Below are positions 35,105 through 42,216 of a stretch of 64,000 nt of DNA, one piece after another; within the stretch, counting starts at the first letter, position 1; each line of letters begins with the position of its first letter. Origin of the DNA: JAKAWQ01 sp963840545 (GTDB taxonomy: Bacteria > Pseudomonadota > Alphaproteobacteria > Acetobacterales > Acetobacteraceae); contig CAWIZE010000002.1 in assembly GCA_963840545.1 (NCBI GenBank), forward strand, positions 930,001-994,000, read 5' to 3'. The notes beneath the pieces are model-generated. The model was not told where the DNA came from, did not search any database, and saw only the letters and a list, made by a program, of their open reading frames with translations. A program made the translations under genes and the position numbers.

Positions 35105-36289
35105 TCACGCACGCTCGGCGGGATGCCGGTGGGCGAAGAAGAAGCGGAGCATTTCGCGCGATGCGTCGGGCCCCCGGGGGTCGGTGTAGGATCCGTTCGG
35201 GCTGCCGCCGGACCAGGCATGGCCGCCGCCGTGAACGACCCACTGCTCCAGCACCGGGCTGCCTGCGGCATCGGCATAGGCGGTGCGGCTGTAGCCATGG
35301 CCGCCGGGGACTTGGCCGCGTTCGACGGTTGGCCGCAGCGCGCTTGCGGCGAACCGGGCCGCTTGCGCCACCACATGGTCGCCATTCGTCGGATGCACCG
35401 TGGTGTCGCGGTCGGCGTGGAACACGATCGTCGGGACGAGCCGATCGGGCGTCTCGCTCGCCGATCGGGCGCCGAATGGGCTCGGCGCCGCTCCGCCCTG
35501 GCGCATGGCGACAAAGGCGGACGCGACGTCGCGGGCCACCCCGCAGGCGAGGCCGGAATGCACGCCCACCGCGGCGTACAGATCGGGGTAGGCCGCTCCC
35601 ATGATGGCGGCCGTCGCACCGCCGGCCGACAGCCCGGCGATATAGACGCGGGCCGGATCGACCGCATGGTCCCGCATGACCTGGCGGGTGATGCCCGCGA
35701 TCAGCGCCGGCTCTCCCCGGCCCCGTCCCTGGTCGCCCGGGTTGAACCAGTTCCAGCATTTCTGGCCATTGGCGGAAGCCGGCTGCGCCGGGTAGGCGAC
35801 AAGAAAGGCACGCTCCTCGGCGAATTGGTTCATCCGGGTGCCGGCGGCGAAGTCATCGGGCGACTGGGTGCAGCCATGCAGCATGACGACCAGCGGCACC
35901 GGTTCGCCGCGATAACGGCTCGGGACATAGAGTTTGTAGGGGCGGCTTCCGGCCTCGCTGGTGAAGGTCGCCGCCATGAACCGGGCGCCATCCGCGATCG
36001 GGGCAGGCACATGCCCGGCAGGCCGCTCAGCCAGGTCCCCTCGCGTCAACCTCCCGAACAGATCGTGCAAGGCCCGGGGCGTCGCCGGCCGAGCCATCCC
36101 GCCTGGCCCGCGCGCCGGCGGGGCAGCGCGGGCGGAGGGGTCCGCTTTATCGGGCGCCGCCTTGCCGCCGAGCACGCCGCGCAGCAACGCGCTCGCCTCG
36201 GCGAGCCGTCCTTCGCGGGTGAGGCGCGTCGCCGCGATCATGTCGGGTGAGGTCATGTCGGGCGAGGTCATGGGGGTGATGCGGGGCAT
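35105..36289 (-). CDS. PHB depolymerase-family esterase
   Basis: Alpha/beta hydrolase of 394 residues in the LpqC/PHB depolymerase family. LVVMLHGCTQSPDDFAAGTR is the oxyanion-side motif, YIAGLSAGGATAAIM holds the nucleophile serine, and GGGHAWSGG near 367 the catalytic histidine, with the Asp in FHADRDTTVH. A typical use is extracellular polyester or feruloyl ester cleavage, but no clear signal peptide is seen. The N-terminus has a duplicated 15-bp unit giving SPDMTSPDM. It is upstream of the MFS gene on the same strand. Confidence 0.88.
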   Translation of the reverse strand: MPRITPMTSPDMTSPDMIAATRLTREGRLAEASALLRGVLGGKAAPDKADPSARAAPPARGPGGMARPATPRALHDLFGRLTRGDLAERPAGHVPAPIADGARFMAATFTSEAGSRPYKLYVPSRYRGEPVPLVVMLHGCTQSPDDFAAGTRMNQFAEERAFLVAYPAQPASANGQKCWNWFNPGDQGRGRGEPALIAGITRQVMRDHAVDPARVYIAGLSAGGATAAIMGAAYPDLYAAVGVHSGLACGVARDVASAFVAMRQGGAAPSPFGARSASETPDRLVPTIVFHADRDTTVHPTNGDHVVAQAARFAASALRPTVERGQVPGGHGYSRTAYADAAGSPVLEQWVVHGGGHAWSGGSPNGSYTDPRGPDASREMLRFFFAHRHPAERA

Positions 36290-36391
36290 GGTGCAGGTCT
36301 TTCGGCACGGGTCCGGCGGCGGGGCCCGGTTCGGAGAGCCCGCCCTCGGTCCGGGTTGAGTTCCGGGAGCAGCGGCGAGGCCAGGGGGTCG

Positions 36392-36838
36392 TCAGCGCAT
36401 CCGGTCAGTCAATGCCGCCCTTACCGCCGGGCTGGCCTGGAGAGCGCCCAGCACCGAAACGCGGGCAATGGCGGCGCGAGCCAGGTCGGGGGAGACGTCC
36501 GATGCAATGCTGGCAAGACCGAGCACACGGATGGCGAGCGGCTGTCCGGCCGCGCGTGCGGCTTCGAGCTCCTCGCGGCTATATTGCCGCAGGCCGAGGT
36601 CGAGGTTCCTGCGCGCCACCGACCGCTTGGCCGCATCGGCGTGCCGCTCGATCTGATTTCGGATGGCGGTGCGGATGAAATCCGTGCGGTTCGAATAGAA
36701 GCCGTCCTGCACCAGCAGATCGATATGGCCGAGATCGACGTAACCGAGGTTGATCGTGATCTTCTCGGTGTCGCCGCCGGCCTTGGACCGCGGTTCCTGC
36801 ACGTCGTTGGCCATCGCCGCCATCCCCACACCATCCAT
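36392..36838 (-). CDS. Ribbon-helix-helix (CopG-like) transcriptional regulator
   Basis: Protein of 148 residues from the ATG at 36838; start codons shortly downstream are also possible. EKITINLGYVDLGHIDLLVQ is the DNA-binding strand and first helix, and FYSNRTDFIRTAIRNQIERH the second, matching a family common in alphaproteobacteria. The C-terminal half (about 70-148) is probably for oligomerisation. A perfect 18-bp palindrome lies over the start codon and is a likely operator. Confidence 0.8.
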   Translation of the reverse strand: MDGVGMAAMANDVQEPRSKAGGDTEKITINLGYVDLGHIDLLVQDGFYSNRTDFIRTAIRNQIERHADAAKRSVARRNLDLGLRQYSREELEAARAAGQPLAIRVLGLASIASDVSPDLARAAIARVSVLGALQASPAVRAALTDRMR

Positions 36839-36847
36839 ATGGATGGT
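36830..36847. promoter_or_regulatory. 18-bp palindrome over the RHH gene start
   Basis: ACCATCCATATGGATGGT is a perfect inverted repeat spanning the proposed ATG at 36838. Dimeric ribbon-helix-helix proteins bind such symmetric sites, so it may be the autoregulatory operator. If so, translation may begin at one of the downstream ATGs. Confidence 0.5.
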
Positions 36848-36861
36848 AAATGGGGCCGTCG

Positions 36862-37120
36862 CCCGCCGTCGCAAGGGCCCGGCGTCAACGCGCTCCTGCC
36901 GCCAATCCTGAAAAAGCTCGATCTGCAGCTCAGCTTCCTCGGCGGCCATCCGACCGAGCGCATCGACCGCGACGCCGACGCAGGCACCGAACAGGAAGCC
37001 GCGCGCGACTTCACCGCCAACTGCCTTGGCTACGGCTACGGCAGCCCGCTCCACGACAACGCCACCTGCAACACCGAGCTCGGCACGATGGAGCTCGGCG
37101 CCCAATATTCCTGCACCCAC
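36862..37120 (+). pseudogene. Orphan coding fragment of unknown family
   Basis: The plus frame reads VNALLPPILKKLDLQLSFLG, then FTANCLGYGYGSPLHDNATC, with the strongly C/G-ending codons of a real gene of this genome, while the antisense frame lacks them. It has no proper start, and it ends where the palindromic repeat at 37127 begins. I do not recognise the family. It is probably the interior of a gene broken by rearrangement. Confidence 0.4.
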
Positions 37121-37126
37121 CGAAGG

Positions 37127-37190
37127 CCAAGGGGGCTCTGCCCCCTTGGATCCCCCGCCAGGAGCTGGGCTCCTGGACCCCATCCGTTGA
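37127..37190. repeat. Dispersed palindromic repeat, copy 3
   Basis: CCAAGGGGGCTCTGCCCCCTTGG and CCAGGAGCTGGGCTCCTGG, followed by GACCCCATCCGTTGA. Its reverse complement matches the copy inside murG, so it lies in the opposite orientation. Confidence 0.8.
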
Positions 37191-37206
37191 CCGCCCCTGC
37201 GAGCGC

Positions 37207-37248
37207 TCACTCCCACTCGGGGATGGGAGCGGCGTGCAGGGTGATTCG
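37207..37248 (-). pseudogene. 3' stub of a relative of the ThuA-like large gene
   Basis: On the minus strand the last codons read RITLHAAPIPEWE followed by TGA. The large gene ending at 40723 finishes MRIVVHAAPVPEWE and stop. Both ends are followed, in the direction of reading, by palindromic repeats. The match is short but near exact. Confidence 0.45.
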
Positions 37249-37742
37249 CGGCGCTCACTCGGCGGAAAATTCGTTGGATTCATCCGTTTCGGCGGCTTCC
37301 ACCTCAGCGAGCACGGCTTTTCCTTCGTGGAAAGTCACGATCGTGTCCGGAAACGCGATCAGAGACCGTCTCGCAATCAAAGCGCAACGGCCGGGAGCAG
37401 GCCCATAGTACGGGTTTCGTGCGCGGCCAATCGGACTCCAGCTTGGGGCTTCCCGAGTTGGCCTAGGTGCTTACTGCCGTTCCCCGTTCGGTCCGAGATA
37501 GTTTCCAAATCATGAGCTATTTCAGGGAGTATTTCGATAGCACGCCTTTCCCAACTCAGGGAACGCACGGCTTACAATCAACTCGTGGCGGCCGCGTAAT
37601 TGCAGAAACACCGGCCGGCCTCGTGGGCCCTATTTGTGCGCCGCACGGCGAGCGTGGGTCCGCGTTTTCAACGCGACATGGTGCAAGCATTGGACCGATG
37701 ATAGGTTTCCCCGCGGAATGGCCGAATCGCGGTGCGAAGAAC
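37249..37742. other. Region between debris and the DpnI-type gene
   Basis: On the minus strand about 45 codons ending at 37255 read LIAFPDTIVTFHEGKAVLAE and AAETDESNEFSAE, a plausible but unrecognised C-terminus without a visible start. From 37400 the GC content drops towards that of the DpnI-type gene and no motif is seen. Promoter elements for the endonuclease probably lie here. Confidence 0.35.
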
Positions 37743-38525
37743 ATGGACTTGTATCTTGAGGCAGCCCTCGCCGGTGCCTATCACAGCGGTCGGCAACGGG
37801 CGAGGGTGCTGACTGAACCTTGGATCGCACGCCAAGCATATTGCCCGAACTGCGGTTGCTTTCCGCTGGCTAGGTACGGCAATAACAGTCGAGTTGGCGA
37901 TTTCTACTGTTCGGTTTGCAGAGAAAACTATGAATTGAAGAGCAAACAGACGCCATTCGCGACGAAGGTCGACGATGGTGGGTATCGAGCGATGCTCGAG
38001 CGACTAAGCGGAAACGCAAATCCCAATATGTTCTTGCTCAACTACGATGTCGGAAGACTGGCCGTGACCGACTTGGTCATTATTCCAAAGCACTTTGTCA
38101 CGGTCGGCATGATCGAAGAAAGGAAGCCTCTTCCGCCGACTGCTCGGCGCGCCGGCTGGGTTGGGTGCAGGATAGTGCTTCAAGGAATCCCGAAGGCGGG
38201 GCGAATTCCGATGATACGGAGCGGAGTGATTGAACCGAAGCCAGATGTGATGAGCAGATGGAAGCACACGCTGTTTCTTCGGAAGCAGAGCGATCTCAAA
38301 GCAAAAGGCTGGCTGGTGCACGTGATGCGATGCATCGAAGAGCTCGGAAAAAGCCAATTCTCCCTTAACGAAGTGTATGGCTTCGAGAACGATCTGGCCG
38401 ATGCATATCCTGATAATCAGCATGCCAGAGCAAAGATTCGTCAGAAATTGCAGGTATTGCGCGACAACGGCTATCTTGAATTTGTCGGTAGAGGAATCTA
38501 CAGGTTATCAGGCAGAACGGATTGA
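37743..38525 (+). CDS. DpnI-type methyl-directed restriction endonuclease (GmATC)
   Basis: Protein of 260 residues that aligns along its whole length with DpnI (254), which cuts GATC only when the adenine is methylated. RVLTEPWIARQAYCPNCG and DFYCSVCRENYELKSK hold the four zinc cysteines and the PD-(D/E)xK residues (D, E, K). KPLPPTARRAGWVGC and a C-terminal winged helix (KIRQKLQVLRDNGYLEFVGRG) that reads the methylated site complete it. The ATG at 37743 matches the DpnI start. Base composition is clearly lower in GC than the flanks, a sign of transfer. No Dam-type methylase is adjacent, as expected for a methyl-dependent enzyme. Confidence 0.93.
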   Translation: MDLYLEAALAGAYHSGRQRARVLTEPWIARQAYCPNCGCFPLARYGNNSRVGDFYCSVCRENYELKSKQTPFATKVDDGGYRAMLERLSGNANPNMFLLNYDVGRLAVTDLVIIPKHFVTVGMIEERKPLPPTARRAGWVGCRIVLQGIPKAGRIPMIRSGVIEPKPDVMSRWKHTLFLRKQSDLKAKGWLVHVMRCIEELGKSQFSLNEVYGFENDLADAYPDNQHARAKIRQKLQVLRDNGYLEFVGRGIYRLSGRTD

Positions 38526-38689
38526 TTTCTAACCTGATTGAAAGCCTCAAAAATGTCTTCGTTCCTCAATCGTTACCTGCGCAAAGAGTGCAAAACCCGG
38601 ATTTCCCGGATGAGTGCATATTTTCCTGTACGGTGTAGCCCGATCTGGCATGAATTTCAGCGTGTTGTCGTCGAGAGGGGCGCAGGCGG

Positions 38690-39040
38690 ATGGAGCACCC
38701 ATCGGGTGAAACGGAAGACGGTTCCCTGCGGGTCGATTTCGACTGCCGGCTGAGGCTCGAATTCCACGGCAGCCGCATCACGTCCGACGCCAGTCTGCAT
38801 TGCCTACCGGGAACTGGGCCCGGGAACTGGACAATGCACTCGGGCTGACCGATCTGGCTGGCAGCGCGCTGTCGGAATGTCACCGGGGCAAGAACACCCG
38901 ACATCTGCTAACCGGCCTGCTGCGCCACCCGGTGTTCGGCCGCCGCGCCGGGTATGAGGGCGTAAACGGCGCCGATCGTCTCGCTCTTGATCCGGCGATG
39001 CGCGCCGTGGTCGATCGCGTTACAAATGGCCGAGGTGATG
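38690..39040 (+). pseudogene. IS1380-family transposase, N-terminal remnant with frameshift
   Basis: Starts MEHPSGETEDGSLRVDFDCR, then RLEFHGSRITSDASL. It loses frame around 38800, where CCGGGAACTGG is repeated (a 13-bp duplication), and continues as DNALGLTDLAGSALSECHRG, then KNTRHLLTGLL and DPAMRAVVDRV. This is the conserved beginning of IS1380 transposases (about 450 residues). Everything after about residue 105 is missing, so it is inactive. It lies 165 bp after the DpnI-type gene. Confidence 0.7.
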
Positions 39041-39279
39041 GTGACCCGCGCTATTCCAGCAAGTCCTGGGCGCCGTCGCTGCGCTGCGCCCATCGCCGTC
39101 GGTCCGATGTTGAGCGTCGCCGCCACCCGCCAGCCTGAATGCCGGCAGGAGACGCGCGCCCAGATGCGGATTTGGGCCCCCCAGATTCCCGGACCCGCCG
39201 CCTTCGCCGGCAGGTCGCCAGGGTGCTCGGGGCCTATGGGCGATCCAGCCGTTGGCGGATGCTGGAATCGGGGCTTATG
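39041..39279. other. Unassigned sequence between the IS remnant and the zinc-ribbon gene
   Basis: Open in several frames but without family motifs. It may contain further transposon debris; I cannot assign it. Confidence 0.3.
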
Positions 39280-39588
39280 CTACTCGCGTCGTGGCGGAAT
39301 TGGCCGCTCATCGGGGGAATCTCGGTTCAGGAACCTTTCGGCCTCTTCTCGGGTCGCAAAGTCAATAAGTATCTTGTAGGCGGGCGCGTCTTCGGCAACG
39401 TCCAGAGATTTCAGAACAATGAAGCCGCCCTCATCCTTCTCTATCACTAGCGTCAAGTCGGTGCTGTCATAGGGCTCCATATGTCGCGCACCACAACGCG
39501 GGCAATCGTCCTCACACATTGCTGACCATTCATCCTCCCACTTATTTTGGCACCTTTCGCATAGGTAGTGATTGATGAACCACGACAT
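39280..39588 (-). CDS. Small zinc-ribbon hypothetical protein
   Basis: Protein of 102 residues. Two CxxC knuckles (LCERCQNKW and DCPRCGARH) with a further cysteine at MCED form a likely zinc ribbon in the first 36 residues. The rest is an acidic domain ending in an arginine-rich tail (SPDERPIPPRRE). GC content is low like the DpnI-type gene. It follows, on the same strand, a 3' stub of a second DpnI-like gene, so it may have been part of that cassette. Function unknown. Confidence 0.65.
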   Translation of the reverse strand: MSWFINHYLCERCQNKWEDEWSAMCEDDCPRCGARHMEPYDSTDLTLVIEKDEGGFIVLKSLDVAEDAPAYKILIDFATREEAERFLNRDSPDERPIPPRRE

Positions 39589-39616
39589 CCTGCGATGCCC
39601 TCAGGTGGGGCGGAGA

Positions 39617-39718
39617 TCAATATTCTCCATCTGATAACTTATAGCTTCCCCTTCCAACAAATTCAAGATAGCCGTTGTCATGCAACATCTGCAAGTTCTG
39701 ACGGATTTTTGCGTTCGC
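39617..39718 (-). pseudogene. 3' stub of a second DpnI-type endonuclease gene
   Basis: The minus strand reads NAKIRQNLQMLHDNGYLEFV, then GRGSYKLSDGEY and TGA. This parallels the end of the intact enzyme (KIRQKLQVLRDNGYLEFVGRG) with clear divergence, so it is a relative and not a recent copy. It is inverted relative to the intact gene and its upstream part is replaced by the IS110 transposase gene, which runs into it. Confidence 0.8.
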
Positions 39719-40496
39719 GCTCGGGGAGAGGGCCTACGACGCGGGCGAGGCCGGCGAGATTTTGGCGACCGTGACCGCGACGGCGGCCGCTATCGCGGTC
39801 GTAGGGAGCGACCCCGACCAGGGCGGCGACCTGGCGCCCGCCGATGGCCCCGAGCTCGGGCAGCGCCGCGAGCAGCCGCGCAGCGACGGCCGCGCCGATG
39901 CCGGGCACGCTGCGCAGCAGTGCGGCGCGGGCAGCCAGGGCCGGGACCTCGGCGATGGTAGCGGCGATCGCTGCCTCGACCCGCATCAGCCAGCGGCGCA
40001 GGCTGGCGATGTGCTGGGTGAGGACCTGCTTGGCCAAAGGCAATCGCAGACGGGCCGCATGGTTGCGGGTCGCCTGCAGCTCGGCAAGCAGGTGATCGCG
40101 GATGCTGACCAGCTCGGCCAGCCGCTCGCGCGCCGCATCCACCACCACCGGGGGGCCGGGAAAATTGGCCGCGAACCACGCGATCATGGCGGCGTCGATG
40201 CGGTCGTCCTTCGCCTGCTTGCCCGCCGCCTGGGCAAACCGACGCACCCGCCTTGCATCGAGCACGTGCGCCCCGATCCCCGCCTTGGTCAAAACCGCAA
40301 TCAGTGCCCGCTCGACGCCCCCGGAGGCCTCGCAGGCCACCACGCATCCCGGCGCGTGCTCGGCCAGCCAGCCCACCAGCGCCGCATGGCCCGCCTCGCC
40401 AGTCGCGAACGCCACCTCGATCTGATCGGGAAAGATCGCCACGTCCCAGCGCCGCTTGCCCAAATCAACGCCGACAACCGGTGCAGACTGTGCCAT
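39678..40496 (-). mobile_element. IS110-family transposase, C-terminally truncated
   Basis: Starts MAQSAPVVGVDLGKRRWDVA, with the first aspartate of the DEDD domain; KDDRIDAAMIAWF follows. The C-terminal transposase_20 region LRSVPGIGAAVAARLLAALPE and LVGVAPYDRDSGRRRGH is present. Just beyond, where the catalytic serine should lie, the frame runs into foreign sequence and overlaps the DpnI stub, ending ERERKNPSELADVA. The element is therefore inactive in cis. IS110 elements lack long terminal repeats, so the borders are not defined here. Confidence 0.85.
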
Positions 40497-40687
40497 CCTC
40501 GGCTCCCTGCCTTGCTTGTGCGGGGTCAGGACCCCGGACAACTGCTCGGCTTAACTCGGGAAGGCGCTCCGCGGCCTCGCTGGACCATGGCCTCTCAGCC
40601 AAGGGGGCACCGGCCTGCGGAACGCACCGTGGGGGTGGGCTCACATCCACACCCCCACGGCACCCCCATTATCCCTCACTCAGAAGA

Positions 40688-40712
40688 CACAAGGGGGACA
40701 GCGTCCCCCCTT
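40688..40712. repeat. Dispersed palindromic repeat, copy 4 (short)
   Basis: AAGGGGGACAGCGTCCCCCCTT, the same GGGGACAGCGTCCCC core as in the murG copy, placed just after the 3' end of the large minus-strand gene. It may also work as its terminator. Confidence 0.65.
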
Positions 40713-40722
40713 TCTTGGTCGC

Positions 40723-42216
40723 TCACTCCCACTCCGGCACCGGCGCCGCGTGCACAACAATCCGCATCGCCTCGTGCGGGCGGTCTCGTTCGCTCATCAC
40801 CGTCACGCGCGCCCGCCGGTTCAGCGCCGCGCGTGCCACGCGCAGCATCGGTTCCTCGCGGCTCGCGAACCGGTGACGCCGGCCCGACTCGCTCTCGAGG
40901 ACGAAACCCTCGAAGTCGCCGAAGCGATCGTAGATGATCCCCTCGATTTTGCCCGTGACCTCCTCGATCATACCGCCATGGCCGCCATGGCCGCCGCCCG
41001 GCGAGGGCTGCGGCACGTGCCATCCCGGCACCTGCCCGGTCGGCGAGGGGAGGATCTTCGTCGGATCGCCGCCGAAGCCGTGCACCCTCCCCGCGATCTC
41101 CCCGATATAGCGCAGCAGCACCGGGTACCAGCGTTTGCCGTGCGGCATCGTCTGCGCGATCCAGCGCAGCACCGCGAGCAGCCGCTCCTCGGGAAGAAGC
41201 AGTTCTTCCTTCGTGCTGATCGCGATCGCGAAGCGGCAGCCGCCGAGCACGCGCCGCCAGGTGATCTCGCTCGGCTGCCCCTTCGTCGCGGCCGTCGCCG
41301 CGACCGCCGGCGCTCGCGGCGCGCCCGCGATCTGGATTTGCGGCGGCGGTGGCGGGGGTGGCGGCGGCGGCCGGAGGGAAGCGGTCGCATCGGAGAGCTG
41401 GCGCAGCTCGATCGCGTATTGCTCGCCCTTGCGGATGCCCGCCGGCAGCGCGACACTGAGCAGCCCCGCCGCCAGCGCAGCACCCTTGGGAAGCGGGATC
41501 AGCGTCGCCGCCTCCGCCGGGCATGAGATCGTATGCGCATCGACCCGCCGCAGCCGGTGCGTGGCATAGCGGAGATCGGCGAGGTGGATGATGTCGGTGG
41601 CCGCGAGCGCGGGAAGATAGAGCTCGGCCTCGCTCGCCTTGGGCGTGTTGCCCCAGAGGATCATCAGCTCGTCCGGATTCTCCGCCTCGATCGGGGTCGG
41701 CCGCACCTGGATCGGGTGCGGCATGCGCCGCGAGGCCACGGCCCCCGGGTTCGGCCCGTCGATCCAGGCGATGTTGCGCTGGGCGAGCTTGTCGGAGGTT
41801 CCCGTCGTCGCTCCCGCCGCCACCGGGATATCGTCGAAGCGGATCTCCGCGACCAGGCACTGGTGCGGCGCCGCCGTGATCGCGGTCTGGATCGATTGCA
41901 GCTCGGTGGCCTGGTGCTGCCACTCGCCGGTCCAGGGGCCATCGACGCTTTCGCCGCTCGCGGCGCTCGGCGGGGCCGCCGGGAGAAAAACCTGCTGCGG
42001 CTGGTTGATATCGACCCAGCAGGCGAAATAGCGATAGACCGCGCCGCCGCCGGTCGTGGCGATGTCGAAGGCATTGGCGTCGTCGTGCTGCCCGTGCATG
42101 TCCGCGGGGCCGCCGAGGTTGATGCGCGGCGCCGCGAAGCACGGGATCGTCACGTATTCCGCCTCGCCCTTTTCGTCGTTCTGCACGCCGAGCAGCGGGA
42201 CCTTGCGGCCGTACAT
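40723..42216 (-). CDS. C-terminal part of a large ThuA-like protein (separated by frameshifts)
   Basis: About 497 codons from MYGRKVPLLG to the stop at 40723. This is the continuation of the gene starting at 44297. The frame joining them (about 42216-42400) reads SRTILGNYAFNFAVARVRLQ, then QAQNTVSNFDTATTYRFADG. Shifts therefore occur near 42390 and near 42222. The part contains PPRINLGGP-like text, a run of ten prolines near 290 of this piece, and a Gly/His stretch GGGHGGHGGM before a final beta-rich domain ending VVHAAPVPEWE. No family is recognised for it. Confidence 0.55.
   Translation of the reverse strand: MYGRKVPLLGVQNDEKGEAEYVTIPCFAAPRINLGGPADMHGQHDDANAFDIATTGGGAVYRYFACWVDINQPQQVFLPAAPPSAASGESVDGPWTGEWQHQATELQSIQTAITAAPHQCLVAEIRFDDIPVAAGATTGTSDKLAQRNIAWIDGPNPGAVASRRMPHPIQVRPTPIEAENPDELMILWGNTPKASEAELYLPALAATDIIHLADLRYATHRLRRVDAHTISCPAEAATLIPLPKGAALAAGLLSVALPAGIRKGEQYAIELRQLSDATASLRPPPPPPPPPPQIQIAGAPRAPAVAATAATKGQPSEITWRRVLGGCRFAIAISTKEELLLPEERLLAVLRWIAQTMPHGKRWYPVLLRYIGEIAGRVHGFGGDPTKILPSPTGQVPGWHVPQPSPGGGHGGHGGMIEEVTGKIEGIIYDRFGDFEGFVLESESGRRHRFASREEPMLRVARAALNRRARVTVMSERDRPHEAMRIVVHAAPVPEWE

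Noticed and set aside
37361..37380. CAGAGACCGTCTCGCAAT as a second end of the miniature element
   Set aside because: Only the first ten bases match the terminal repeat and no partner end is nearby; GAGACCGTCTC is partly palindromic by chance.
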